64,000 nucleotides of DNA from Tepidibacter hydrothermalis (GTDB lineage Bacteria > Bacillota > Clostridia > Peptostreptococcales > Peptostreptococcaceae), in NCBI RefSeq assembly GCF_029542625.1, contig NZ_CP120733.1, positions 2,604,001 through 2,668,000 of the forward strand, written 5' to 3'. Below the pieces are notes generated by a model. It searched no databases. It was given only the letters and a program-made list of their open reading frames with translations, and was not told the origin of the DNA. The position numbers were made by a program, and so were the translations under genes. This document shows, one piece after another, positions 17,002-29,537 of this stretch. Numbering within the stretch: position 1 is the first letter of the stretch; every line of letters begins with the position of its first letter.

Positions 17002-18333
17002 ATGAGTAAAATTACATTTTCAAAAGACAATATTGAAAGATTAAATAAGAACCCTTATGTAAAGCGCGTTAGCGAGAAGTCAATAACATACTCTGACGAG
17101 TTTAAAATAATGTTTATTGAGGAGTATTTAAGAGGAAGCACACCACGAACTATTTTCATTGATGCTGGATTTGACGTTGAAATACTTGGTGTCAAGCGCT
17201 ATGAACAGGCGGCAGCCAGATGGATAAAAGCGTACAAGAAAGATGGAATTATAGGATTAAGTGATACTAGAAGAGTGAATTCAGGCAGACCAAGTAATGC
17301 TCCAGTTTCAAAGGACGATATTATTAGCAAACAAGAAGCTAAAATAAAACTGCTTGAGGAACAATTAGAATTGCTAAAAAAGCTCGACGTGACAGAAAGG
17401 AGGCTGGTAAACAACTGCGTAAATCTAACAAATAATGAAGTATATGAGTTAATTTTAAAGACTGTGTCTAAAAAAGATTATTCAGGCACAGTTTCTTATT
17501 GCTGCTCAATTTTAGGGGTTTCACGTTCAGGTTATTATCATTATTTAAAGACAGCACCTTCTAGAACTATAAGGGAGAATGAAGATTTAAAAGCTAGAGA
17601 TATTATATTAAAGGCTTATAATTATAGAGGTTATAAGAAAGGTTCTAGATCAATTAAAATGACACTAGAAAATGAGTTTGGTATTATATACAGTAGAAAA
17701 AAAATCCAAAGGATTATGCGAAAATACAGTATAGTATGTCCTATAAGAAAAGCCAATCCGTATAGAAGAATAGCCAAAGCGACAAAAGAACATAGAGTAG
17801 TACCTAATCTGCTACAGAGAAATTTCAAACAGGGTATTCCTGGCAAGGTGCTACTTACTGATATCACATACATCCCTTACGGGATAAATAAAATGGCATA
17901 TTTATCAGCTATCAAAGATAGCTCTAGTAACGATATTCTAGCATATCATGTATCTGATCGAATTACTTTAGATATAGCTACAATTACAATTAAAAAATTA
18001 GTTAATACACATAAAGCTGATTTACATGATGAAGCTTTTATCCATTCTGACCAAGGGGTCCACTATACAAGCCCTAAATTCCAAAAATTACTAAAAAGCC
18101 ATAATCTAGGACAATCCATGTCTAGACGTGGTAACTGCTGGGATAATGCACCTCAAGAATCCTTCTTTGGTCATATGAAGGATGAAGTAGATTTCAAAAC
18201 ATGTTCTACACTTGAAGAAGTAATTAATAAAGTTGATAATTACATGGATTACTATAATAATTATAGATGTCAATGGGGATTAAAAAAGATGACTCCTAAA
18301 CAATTTAGAAATCATCTTTTGAATGCAGCTTAA
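17002..18333 (+). CDS. IS3-family transposase, single-frame OrfAB
   Basis: 443 aa from ATG 17002, eight bases after GGAGG (16989-16993); in-frame TTG at 16981 and ATG at 16987 are upstream alternatives without that spacing. The N-terminus has the helix-turn-helix segment (EEYLRGSTPRTIFIDAGFDVE, then a leucine-zipper-like IISKQEAKIKLLEEQLELLKKL). The C-terminal rve integrase core has the DDE triad in LLTDITYIPYG, AFIHSDQGVHYTS and APQESFFGHMKDE, plus the RRGNCWDNA block of IS3 enzymes. Most IS3 members make OrfA and OrfB by a -1 frameshift; here both are fused in one frame. A slippery A AAA AAG lies in phase at 17376-17382, where a -1 shift would yield a short OrfA-like product ending near 17436. 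Confidence 0.92.
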   Translation: MSKITFSKDNIERLNKNPYVKRVSEKSITYSDEFKIMFIEEYLRGSTPRTIFIDAGFDVEILGVKRYEQAAARWIKAYKKDGIIGLSDTRRVNSGRPSNAPVSKDDIISKQEAKIKLLEEQLELLKKLDVTERRLVNNCVNLTNNEVYELILKTVSKKDYSGTVSYCCSILGVSRSGYYHYLKTAPSRTIRENEDLKARDIILKAYNYRGYKKGSRSIKMTLENEFGIIYSRKKIQRIMRKYSIVCPIRKANPYRRIAKATKEHRVVPNLLQRNFKQGIPGKVLLTDITYIPYGINKMAYLSAIKDSSSNDILAYHVSDRITLDIATITIKKLVNTHKADLHDEAFIHSDQGVHYTSPKFQKLLKSHNLGQSMSRRGNCWDNAPQESFFGHMKDEVDFKTCSTLEEVINKVDNYMDYYNNYRCQWGLKKMTPKQFRNHLLNAA

Positions 18334-18395
18334 CCCTTTTTTTATAATGTCCTTGACAAAGGGTCCATTTTACGCTTCTCTCTTTTTATTATTTA

Positions 18396-22034
<3,639 letters not shown>

Positions 22035-22285
22035 TCACATGATTAAACTTTCTGTATTTTTATAAAATTTAATTTCTTTACTTACATAATAGTTCATATT
22101 TTTATTAAAATCAAGTCAATATAGTATAATTTTGTTAATAAAATTCTTTTTTTCTAACTTTTCATTATTTTCACACTTTTTATAGATATAATTTAAATTT
22201 AAATATATTTGAAGTTTAAATTTTTTATCATATGGTTAATTATACCAATTAAACTTTGCTCCATACACTACTTTTTTAATAATAA

Positions 22286-22313
22286 AAAGGTAGCCTTATT
22301 AAAGGCTACCTTT
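22286..22313 (-). terminator. Terminator of pduL
   Basis: The perfect 12-bp stem AAAGGTAGCCTT/AAGGCTACCTTT with an ATTA loop is followed on the minus strand by TTATT. It lies 25 bp after the pduL stop codon. Confidence 0.85.
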
Positions 22314-22337
22314 CTATTATTGTTAAATATAATTTTT

Positions 22338-22907
22338 TTATTCATTAATTAATTCTACTAAATCTCCGTTTCTAACTCCAGCTGCATTTCCTTCTTCTAC
22401 ATCAACGTGCATTTCAAGAGCAAACTTTGGACTTACTCTTACTAATACATTTTCAAATACTACCGCTCTTTGTCCAGAAGTTCTTATCTTAACCTTTTGC
22501 TTATCTTCTACATTAAACTTTGCAGCATCATCAGTATGCATATGTATATGTCTTGAAGCTACTATAACTCCTCTTTGAAGTTCTACTTCACCTTTTGGTC
22601 CTACTATTTTAACTCCTGGAGTTCCTTCAACATCCCCTGAATCTTTTATAGGTGCTTTTACTCCTAATTTAAATCCATCACTTAAAGATATTTCAATTTG
22701 AGTTTCTGGTCTTGCAGGTCCTAATACTCTAACTCCTTTTATTGTTCCCTTTGGTCCTACTATATCTACTTTTTCTTCACATGCAAATTGTCCTGGTTGA
22801 GAAAGATCTTTAAAGTGAGTTAACTCAGTTCCCTCTCCGAATAATACGTCGATATCCTTTTGTCCTAAATGTATATGTTTATTTGATAAAGCTATAGGTA
22901 ATCTCAT
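22338..22907 (-). CDS. pduL: Phosphate propanoyltransferase / phosphotransacetylase, PduL type
   Basis: 189 aa, ATG behind AGGAGG. It has the two tandem PduL beta-barrel halves with their zinc-binding histidines: SNKHIHLGQKDI near the N-terminus and ASRHIHMHTDDAAKF near residue 117, then LEMHVDVEEGNAA. It exchanges CoA for phosphate on short acyl-CoA. No microcompartment shell gene is near, and there is no encapsulation peptide obvious at the N-terminus. Placed just upstream of PFOR, it most likely converts the acetyl-CoA produced there to acetyl-phosphate for ATP synthesis by acetate kinase, standing in for the unrelated Pta enzyme. Confidence 0.9.
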   Translation of the reverse strand: MRLPIALSNKHIHLGQKDIDVLFGEGTELTHFKDLSQPGQFACEEKVDIVGPKGTIKGVRVLGPARPETQIEISLSDGFKLGVKAPIKDSGDVEGTPGVKIVGPKGEVELQRGVIVASRHIHMHTDDAAKFNVEDKQKVKIRTSGQRAVVFENVLVRVSPKFALEMHVDVEEGNAAGVRNGDLVELINE

Positions 22908-22973
22908 TACACCAACCTCCTAAATTATTTTTCAAGGAATATTATACTTTTTTTAATATGAAAAATCAAATTT

Positions 22974-24251
22974 TTAATAAGTTATTTGTTTTAATATATC
23001 GTAAAAATGAGGAAAAGATATTTCTATGCAACTTGTATTATCTATATTTGTATTTCCAGACGCTACTAAAGAAGCTATAGAAAATGCCATGGCTATCCTA
23101 TGATCTGAAAAACTCTCTATACTGCAACCCCTCAACTTTGTTGGTCCTTTTATAATCATACCATCATCTAATTCTTCAATATCTGCTCCCATTTTCTTGA
23201 GATTAGAAACAACACTACTTATTCTATTTGACTCTTTTACCTTAAGCTCCTTTGCATCTTTTATAATAGTTGTTCCTTCTGCCTGCGTTGCCATGACAGC
23301 TATTATAGGTATTTCATCTATAAGCCTTGGTATTAACTTTGAATCTATTATAGTAGAATTTAGGTTAGAATGTCTAACTAGTATATCTCCCATCAATTCT
23401 CCACAAACATATTTTTTATTTAATACTTCATAATCTCCACCCATATCTTTTAATACATCTAAAATTCCAGTCCTCGTTTCATTAAGTCCTACATTTTTTA
23501 TTAAAACTTCAGATCCCTTCAACATACTAGCACCCGCTATAAAAAATGCAGCTGATGAAATATCCCCTGGAACAAATATATCTTCAGAATATAGATTTTG
23601 AACAGGATTTACATAAATTTCATTGCCATTTACATCTATATCTGCTCCAAAAGACTTTAGCATGATCTCAGTATGATTTCTACTTTTGTTCTTTTCTATT
23701 ATCTTACTAGGAGAATTTGCATATAAAGAAGCAAGTATTATAGAGGACTTAACTTGAGCTGAAGCTATAGGCATCTTATAATCTATTCCACTTAAATTTC
23801 CTCCTCCTATAGTTATAGGTGTAAAATTAGCATCTTCATTCCCAGATATCTTAGCTCCCATAAGCCTTAATGGATCTGTTACTCTTTTCATAGGTCTTTT
23901 AGATATAGAATTATCTCCTATTAAAGTTGATTCGAAATTTTGACCAGCTAGTATACCCATCATCAGTCTTATTGTAGTTCCCGAATTTCCTACATTTAAA
24001 TTTTGAATTGGTTTTGTAAGTCCTCTAAGTCCTCTACCTTGTATTATAACTTCATTTTTTCTACACATTTCTGCTTTTATCCCCATTTTTTGAAAACACG
24101 ATATAGTGCTTAGACAGTCTTCTCCACTCAAAAAATTTTTAACTATATTTTTTCCATTAGATATAGAAGATAACATTATAGATCTATGTGATATAGATTT
24201 ATCTCCTGGAATATTAACTTCTCCTCTTAATTTATTGTTACTAAAACTCAT
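22974..24251 (-). CDS. aroA: 3-phosphoshikimate 1-carboxyvinyltransferase (EPSP synthase)
   Basis: 425 aa from ATG 24251, six bases after AGGAGG (a TTG at 24257 is in frame but overlaps the site spacing). It catalyses shikimate-3-phosphate + PEP to EPSP. Motifs: GDKSISHRSIMLSSIS with the Lys and Ser that bind substrate, LNVGNSGTTIRLMMGILAGQ (EPSP synthase signature 1), the segment SKRPMKRVTDPL, and RLIDEIPIIAVMATQAEG with the catalytic Asp. It is the third gene of aroC-aroB-aroA and overlaps the end of aroB by 11 bp, indicating translational coupling. Confidence 0.95.
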   Translation of the reverse strand: MSFSNNKLRGEVNIPGDKSISHRSIMLSSISNGKNIVKNFLSGEDCLSTISCFQKMGIKAEMCRKNEVIIQGRGLRGLTKPIQNLNVGNSGTTIRLMMGILAGQNFESTLIGDNSISKRPMKRVTDPLRLMGAKISGNEDANFTPITIGGGNLSGIDYKMPIASAQVKSSIILASLYANSPSKIIEKNKSRNHTEIMLKSFGADIDVNGNEIYVNPVQNLYSEDIFVPGDISSAAFFIAGASMLKGSEVLIKNVGLNETRTGILDVLKDMGGDYEVLNKKYVCGELMGDILVRHSNLNSTIIDSKLIPRLIDEIPIIAVMATQAEGTTIIKDAKELKVKESNRISSVVSNLKKMGADIEELDDGMIIKGPTKLRGCSIESFSDHRIAMAFSIASLVASGNTNIDNTSCIEISFPHFYDILKQITY

Positions 24252-25278
24252 TTCCAACCTCCTGTATTACATAAAGTATCTCCTCTTCATCTATATTATC
24301 TACTACCTCAACAGACGAATGTCCAGTTGGTAGTACTAGATTTATTTTTGAGAAACTATTTTTCTTATCTTTTTTCATTATTTTTAATATGTCCATAGAA
24401 TTTATACCATTAAAACTTATAGGTATGTTGTAGGCTTTATAAACGCTTAAGGCTTTTTCATAGTAAGATTTATTTATATATCCTTTTTTATAGGATAACC
24501 TAAAGGCTATGTGGGTTCCAATTGCAACAGCAAAACCATGGCTCAAATTACCTAGCTTTTCTATCCCATGTCCAAAAGTATGTCCTAGATTTAATGTTTT
24601 TCTAATTCCAGACTCTTTTTCATCTTTTTTAACGACATCAATTTTTATATTCGAACATTTCTTTACTATATATGTTAAACATTCCTCATCTAAATTTAAT
24701 ATCTTACTTTTATTATTTAAAAGATAATCCAAGAATTCATAGTCACATATAAGTGCATACTTAATAACTTCTGAGAGCCCACTTAGAAATTCATTATGTT
24801 TTAATGTTTTAAGTGTATTAATATTTATATGTATAAACTCAGGTCTATAAAAACTACCTATAATATTTTTGTAATTTCCTAAATTTATTCCAGTCTTGCC
24901 TCCGATAGAACTGTCAACCTGAGATAATAACGTTGTAGGACAATGAATTAGATCTATTCCCCTCATATAAGTAGATGCTATAAATCCACTTAAATCCCCT
25001 ACAACACCACCACCTAATGCTATGATCAATGATTTTCTGCTCACTTCATTTTCTATACAAAACTTAAATACATCTTCATACACGTTTAGAGTCTTAGAGT
25101 TTTCTCCTGGTTCTATAATGTATTGTATAATATTCTTAAAATTTAAAGTTCGTATAAAATTATCCATATACAGTTTTTTTACATTTTCATCTGTTATAAT
25201 TAAAACTTTATCGTAATCTTTTTTTATATCTATTTCACTAAAATCTTTTTTTATATAGACTTTGTATCCATTTTCCAT
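24241..25278 (-). CDS. aroB: 3-dehydroquinate synthase
   Basis: 345 aa. NAD- and metal-dependent cyclisation of DAHP to 3-dehydroquinate. Visible motifs: PGENSKTLNVYEDV, the NAD-binding ALGGGVVGDLSGFIASTYMRG, PTTLLSQVDSSIGGKTGINLG, and the metal-binding stretch NLGHTFGHGIEKL with further His in SHGFAVAIG. The start overlaps the 3' end of aroC by 28 bp and its ribosome site AGAGG abuts the start codon, so re-initiation from aroC is likely. Confidence 0.94.
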   Translation of the reverse strand: MENGYKVYIKKDFSEIDIKKDYDKVLIITDENVKKLYMDNFIRTLNFKNIIQYIIEPGENSKTLNVYEDVFKFCIENEVSRKSLIIALGGGVVGDLSGFIASTYMRGIDLIHCPTTLLSQVDSSIGGKTGINLGNYKNIIGSFYRPEFIHININTLKTLKHNEFLSGLSEVIKYALICDYEFLDYLLNNKSKILNLDEECLTYIVKKCSNIKIDVVKKDEKESGIRKTLNLGHTFGHGIEKLGNLSHGFAVAIGTHIAFRLSYKKGYINKSYYEKALSVYKAYNIPISFNGINSMDILKIMKKDKKNSFSKINLVLPTGHSSVEVVDNIDEEEILYVIQEVGNEF

Positions 25279-26435
25279 CCTCTATCAGACAACCTTTCCA
25301 AATAATTTTGATACGTTTTAATTATATCCTTCATATTATCTTGTCCAAACTTTTCTATAAAAAACTTTGCAATAACGAATGCACATACATTTTCAGCAAC
25401 CACACAAGCAGCCGGCAGAGCACAATTATCAGATCTTTCTATCGATGCCTTATAATTTTCAAGAGTATTTATATCAATACTATTAAGTGGCTTATATAAA
25501 GTAGGTATGGGCTTCATTACACCCCTTATTACGATTTCCTCACCAGTACTCATTCCACCTTCTATACCACCTAATCTATTAGTATTTTTATAAATACCTC
25601 TTTCTTTTGAATAATATATTTCATCATGAATATCAGAGCCCTTTAAGCTTGCCATTTCAAATCCAAGTCCGAACTCTACTCCTTTTATCGCTTGTATTGA
25701 CATAATATGAGCACTTAACTCAGAATCAAGTTTTTTATCATAATGAACATAACTCCCAAGCCCTGGAACAACATTTTTTATCCTAACCTCAAATATTCCA
25801 CCTAAACTATCTCCCTCTTCTTTTGCTTTTTTTATTTCATCTATAAATAAATTTTCATATTCCTTATCTACACATCTTACCTGTGATATCTCAGATTCTT
25901 TTTTTATGTAATCAAATTCAAACGATTTATTAAGCTTGTGATTTCCTATTTGTATTACATGAGATGTAAAATCTATATCGAACTTTGACAAAAATTCCTT
26001 GCAAACTCCTCCAACTGCAACTCTTGCTGCTGTTTCTCTAGCGCTTGCCCTTTCCAAAACATTTCTTACATCTTTAAAATCATATTTTAAACTTCCTACC
26101 ATATCAGCATGTCCAGGTCTTACTTTTGAAACACACTTACTTTCTTTATCTATTTCTTCAACTGGATTCATATATTCTTTCCAATTTTCATAATCCTTAT
26201 TTTTTATTTCAATAGCTATAGGACTTCCTATAGTAGTACTTCCTCTCATACCAGATAAAATATTCACTTTATCTTTTTCTATCTTCATTCTATCTCCTCT
26301 GCCATATCCCTGTTGTCGTCTACATAATTCTCCATTAATATTGTCTATATCTATATTTAGATTAGACGGAATACCTTCTATTATTGTAATTAAAGATTGT
26401 CCATGAGATTCCCCACTAGTTAAATATCTAAGCAT
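25251..26435 (-). CDS. aroC: Chorismate synthase
   Basis: 394 aa. The FMN-dependent last step of the shikimate pathway, EPSP to chorismate. Signatures: LTSGESHGQSLITIIEGIPSN, RRQQGYGRGDRMKIEKD, VRPGHADMVGSLKY, RASARETAARVAVGG and LGGIEGGMSTGEEIVIRGVMKPIPT. Gene order aroC-aroB-aroA with overlaps defines an operon. Unlike many Clostridia, which have a bifunctional flavin reductase elsewhere, a flavodoxin-fold reductase gene lies immediately upstream and could supply reduced FMN, though this is only inferred from position. Confidence 0.95.
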   Translation of the reverse strand: MLRYLTSGESHGQSLITIIEGIPSNLNIDIDNINGELCRRQQGYGRGDRMKIEKDKVNILSGMRGSTTIGSPIAIEIKNKDYENWKEYMNPVEEIDKESKCVSKVRPGHADMVGSLKYDFKDVRNVLERASARETAARVAVGGVCKEFLSKFDIDFTSHVIQIGNHKLNKSFEFDYIKKESEISQVRCVDKEYENLFIDEIKKAKEEGDSLGGIFEVRIKNVVPGLGSYVHYDKKLDSELSAHIMSIQAIKGVEFGLGFEMASLKGSDIHDEIYYSKERGIYKNTNRLGGIEGGMSTGEEIVIRGVMKPIPTLYKPLNSIDINTLENYKASIERSDNCALPAACVVAENVCAFVIAKFFIEKFGQDNMKDIIKTYQNYLERLSDRGWKMDTKSI

Positions 26436-26456
26436 ATTTTTCCCCTTTCCTCAAAT

Positions 26457-26480
26457 AAGGGCTAGTTATAACTAGCCCTT
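26457..26480. terminator. Palindrome at the end of the flavodoxin-like gene
   Basis: A 24-bp perfect palindrome, AAGGGCTAGT-TATA-ACTAGCCCTT, includes the stop codon of the reductase gene and sits 22 bp before aroC. The T-run after it on the minus strand is short (TTATTT), so it may attenuate rather than fully stop transcription into the aro genes. Confidence 0.5.
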
Positions 26481-27047
26481 ATTCTTTAAATCTATAATTA
26501 ATTTCTTTATATCTTCCTTATATAAATCGTTATTTTTTAAATCTACATCATCCGTATTGGATATATAGTAATTATGAATCAATTTTGTATTTATACTCTT
26601 AAATAAAAAATCAACTGTTATTTGGCCTCCCATGAACTGAGTTTTATAAGGTTTGCTTCCCCCTACATGTATAAACATACCCAGTCTTTTTTTATTTCTA
26701 TCTATAGATGGTCTTTTTAATATATATTTACTTGCAAAAAAAGATTGAGTTCTATCTATTAGACTTTTAAGCTTTGCAGGAACACCATCAAAATAAACAG
26801 GAGATATCAATATTGTTCCATCAGATTCATCAAACTTTTTATACATGTGACTCATATCATCTGTTTTGTGACAAACCCCCGTCTTATCACAATAACCACA
26901 GGCATTGCAGTATTCTATATCCATATCCCATATATTTATCATTTCATACTCTATATCATTATCATAAAGTATATCCGCTACATAATCAGATATAATATAA
27001 CAGTTTTTTCCCTTTCTTGGACTTGCATTTATAATTAAAAACTTCAT
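26472..27047 (-). CDS. Flavodoxin-fold NAD(P)H-dependent FMN reductase-like protein
   Basis: 191 aa. The N-terminal KFLIINASPRKGKNCYIISDYVADIL is the FMN phosphate-binding loop of the flavodoxin-like fold. Four cysteines in YCNACGYCDKTGVCHKTDDM form the Cys-rich segment typical of iron-sulfur flavoprotein-like members. SDGTILISPVYFDGVPAKLKSLIDR is the second conserved FMN-contact region. It probably transfers electrons between NAD(P)H and a small acceptor in the cytoplasm. It precedes aroC by 36 bp, separated by a palindrome containing its stop codon. Confidence 0.8.
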   Translation of the reverse strand: MKFLIINASPRKGKNCYIISDYVADILYDNDIEYEMINIWDMDIEYCNACGYCDKTGVCHKTDDMSHMYKKFDESDGTILISPVYFDGVPAKLKSLIDRTQSFFASKYILKRPSIDRNKKRLGMFIHVGGSKPYKTQFMGGQITVDFLFKSINTKLIHNYYISNTDDVDLKNNDLYKEDIKKLIIDLKNKG

Positions 27048-27094
27048 CCATATCCCCCCATTTGTTTTAGTCTACTCTTTGCAAGTCAAAAATA

Positions 27095-28861
27095 TTATGA
27101 TTTCCTTACAAATAAAATAAGTAGATCGTCTTCTAAGCTTTCTTTACCTGTAAAGCTTTTTAATTTTTCCTTAAGTTTGTAATATATATGAGGAGTATCC
27201 TCAGCATAATTATCTTTTATTAATTCCTTTAATCTATCTAATCCAAATTCTTCTCCAGATTGATTAGATGCTTCTATTATACCATCAGTGTATATACATA
27301 CAAGTTCATAGTCGTTTATATTGTATTCATATTCATTGTATACCATATCTTTTAATACACCAATGGGCATACCCTTATCAAAATCAAGATCATCTATAAT
27401 TATATCTTTATCTTTTTTAATTCCTATAGAATGATGATGTCCTGCATTTGATATTGATGCTTTTCCGGTTTTAGAATCAAATATTCCAATCCTAGCTGTA
27501 GCAAATATATTGACCTTATCAAAATCATCATATAATATCCTATTCATCTTTGTCAGTATGTTCCCAACCGATTCTTTTTCATATACCAAAGTCTGAAGTA
27601 CTCCTTTTATCATAGCTACAAAATAATTAGACATTATACCATGTCCCATAACATCTGCTATAAATATGCATACCTTACTTTCATCTATTTTTATTATTTC
27701 ACAAAAATCTCCACCTATATATTTTGATGGTTCATGAAAAAATACTATTTCTTTTGAATCTGAGAATTTAATTTGTGTATCACTCATTATAAGTTTTTGC
27801 TGCTTTGACACAATTTCAAGTTCTTTTTCCAATAACTCATGCTCAAATATTTTCTTCGAATTATTATACATTTGAATAGCAAGGACTATTTGAGATGAAA
27901 ATATACTAAGTATTTTTATATCATCATCAGTGTATTTTTTACTGTTTACAGCAGCTATATATCCTATAGTTTCATTTGATATCTTTAGTTCATAATATAT
28001 TAAGGACTTTATATTATCATCATTTATATATTTTTTTAAATCCTTAGGATTATAATATTTTCCACTATCATCCATATCATTATTTATAAAGAAACCTAAA
28101 GCCTTGTGTATATTTATATTTTCATTTCCGTATTGGTTAAATGATTGTGTTTTATTATTATTGTCATTAAGTATTACTATTGAACTTTCACTAAGAGTAA
28201 GCTTACACATTTGCCTACTAATTAAAGAAAGAAAGTTATCTATGGATCTGTTTGCATATAATTCCTCAGTTGCCTTGCTTATATAGTTTATAGCTCCTCT
28301 TAATTTTTTTATTAGAGTATCTATTTTATAGTTTTCTTTTGTTATTTCTATTGAAAGACTTATTAACGAAGAAACAGAAGATATAAAGTTTATATCTTCT
28401 TGTGTAAGATCATCATCTTCTGTTATATAACAAGTTATAAATCCTATTACATTGTTATTAGCTATAAGTGGAAATACTATTCTTCCTATATATCCTTCTT
28501 GTGTAGCCATATCTCTTTCCATTATAGCTCTATCATCTTCAAATATATTTTTTATCCAAACTATTTTTTTTTCAAATACAGCTTCATGAATGTATTTAGG
28601 ATATTCATTAAAATCTATTTTAATTTCATCTTCATCTTTATTTGAAAACAACTCAGGTATATAATCTAAAGTGGCAGAACACACTAAATATGCATATTTA
28701 TAATTGTTTTTATAAAATAAGTTTATACAAGCTTTTCTAGGATGTATTACTTTTAACATTTTGGATACTATTTCATCTTTTATTTCAAAAAAATTCATAG
28801 ATGCAGTAACCAATTTTGATATTTCTAATATGTTATAAACTCTATCTCTATCATTTTTCAT
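27095..28861 (-). CDS. GAF-domain SpoIIE-type serine phosphatase (RsbU-like)
   Basis: 588 aa from ATG 28861, behind GGGGG eight bases away (an in-frame GTG at 28876 lies inside that site). Residues 15-160 form a GAF domain (KACINLFYKNNYKYAYLVCSATL, GRIVFPLIANNNVIGFITCYI); a second GAF-like region covers about 190-330; a short coiled coil (LLEKELEIVSKQQKLI) leads to a C-terminal PP2C/SpoIIE domain. Its metal-binding acidic residues are present (YIGGDFCEI, CIFIADVMGHGIMSNYF, VCIYTDGIIEAS), so it should be active. It probably dephosphorylates an anti-anti-sigma or STAS protein in response to an unknown ligand or redox cue. No partner kinase or STAS gene is adjacent. Confidence 0.88.
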   Translation of the reverse strand: MKNDRDRVYNILEISKLVTASMNFFEIKDEIVSKMLKVIHPRKACINLFYKNNYKYAYLVCSATLDYIPELFSNKDEDEIKIDFNEYPKYIHEAVFEKKIVWIKNIFEDDRAIMERDMATQEGYIGRIVFPLIANNNVIGFITCYITEDDDLTQEDINFISSVSSLISLSIEITKENYKIDTLIKKLRGAINYISKATEELYANRSIDNFLSLISRQMCKLTLSESSIVILNDNNNKTQSFNQYGNENINIHKALGFFINNDMDDSGKYYNPKDLKKYINDDNIKSLIYYELKISNETIGYIAAVNSKKYTDDDIKILSIFSSQIVLAIQMYNNSKKIFEHELLEKELEIVSKQQKLIMSDTQIKFSDSKEIVFFHEPSKYIGGDFCEIIKIDESKVCIFIADVMGHGIMSNYFVAMIKGVLQTLVYEKESVGNILTKMNRILYDDFDKVNIFATARIGIFDSKTGKASISNAGHHHSIGIKKDKDIIIDDLDFDKGMPIGVLKDMVYNEYEYNINDYELVCIYTDGIIEASNQSGEEFGLDRLKELIKDNYAEDTPHIYYKLKEKLKSFTGKESLEDDLLILFVRKS

Positions 28862-28903
28862 AATATCGTCCCCCACTTCAAGTAAGTTTCACTTGATCTA
28901 AAG

Positions 28904-29404
28904 CTATTTAGAAAGTTTTTGTTGAAAAGTATTTTCGTTTATATTTTTTATGTTACTATATATATCATTCATAGTAAATACTAAAAGAATCATAATTATA
29001 CCCATGTAAAGTTTTGTATAGTCTGAGAACTGCATAAGTATAAACATAACCATTACTGTTTTTATTTTTAATTTTGAATTTTCTTTTACCACTTCATCCA
29101 ACAGCTTTTTTAAAGAGAATGTTCTATTTTTCATATTTTCTTTAACGGTATCAGTTATAATTTTTTTATAAAATACAAATCCTATTAAAAACACTATGCT
29201 TACGTATATATTTATTTTCACCATAATTAAAAATATAAATATATTCAATACATATTTAGCTATTTTACCTAGTAAATTATCTATTTTTTTTATAACATCA
29301 ATATCTTCTTTTTTCTTAATGCTATATTTATTTACTTTTTTTAAGTCTTTTATTTTTCCCTTTATCAATTCCTTATATATAAGCCCTACAAAATTACTAA
29401 GCAT
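28904..29404 (-). CDS. Unrecognised small integral membrane protein
   Basis: 166 aa; no family recognised. A basic N-terminal 50 residues (KELIKGKIKDLKKVNKYSIKKKED) is followed by two adjacent membrane helices (about 53-80, YVLNIFIFLIMVKINIYVSIVFLIGFVFY), a Lys-rich cytoplasmic loop (VKENMKNRTFSLKKLLDEVVKENSKLKIK) and two more helices (about 115-148). It lies 42 bp before the phosphatase gene on the same strand, so co-transcription and a role as its membrane partner are possible. Start ATG behind AGAGGTGA. Confidence 0.6.
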   Translation of the reverse strand: MLSNFVGLIYKELIKGKIKDLKKVNKYSIKKKEDIDVIKKIDNLLGKIAKYVLNIFIFLIMVKINIYVSIVFLIGFVFYKKIITDTVKENMKNRTFSLKKLLDEVVKENSKLKIKTVMVMFILMQFSDYTKLYMGIIMILLVFTMNDIYSNIKNINENTFQQKLSK

Positions 29405-29495
29405 AAAATCACCTCTTGTTTTTTATTTTATTTTTTCCATTTATAAATTTTTTATACTTTTTATAAATTCATAATCAGTTATAGCTGTATCAATC

Positions 29496-29537
29496 AAAAA
29501 TAGAGATATGTTTTTATAAAAACATATCTCTATTTTT
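29496..29537 (-). terminator. Terminator of the gerA operon
   Basis: A 42-bp perfect palindrome (AAAAATAGAGATATGTTTTT and its complement around a TA centre) that contains the stop codon of gerAA. T-runs at both ends make it bidirectional. Confidence 0.8.

Larger units (their letters stand above)
16906..18372 (+). mobile_element. IS3-family insertion sequence (IS150-like group)
   Basis: 1467 bp bounded by imperfect terminal inverted repeats of about 25 bp that begin TAAAATGG and match at about 17 of 25 positions, both ending with a GGACA block. It is flanked by direct repeats of CGC (3 bp), as expected for IS3 transposition. It contains one transposase gene and, inside the left end, its own terminator. 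The intact ends, intact gene and perfect short flanking repeat suggest a recent insertion. Confidence 0.88.
16892..18386 (-). terminator. PFOR terminator split by the insertion sequence
   Basis: Removing the IS element (16906-18372) and one copy of the 3-bp repeat CGC rebuilds, on the minus strand, a perfect hairpin AGAGAAGC-GAAA-GCTTCTCT followed by nine T residues, directly after the PFOR stop codon. The left half now lies at 18373-18386 and the right half with its T-run at 16892-16905. The insertion was into the GAAA loop. Confidence 0.8.

Noticed and set aside
22338-22907. Bacterial microcompartment locus based on PduL
   Set aside because: No shell protein or signature enzyme gene is adjacent, and the position next to PFOR fits a general acetate-forming role.
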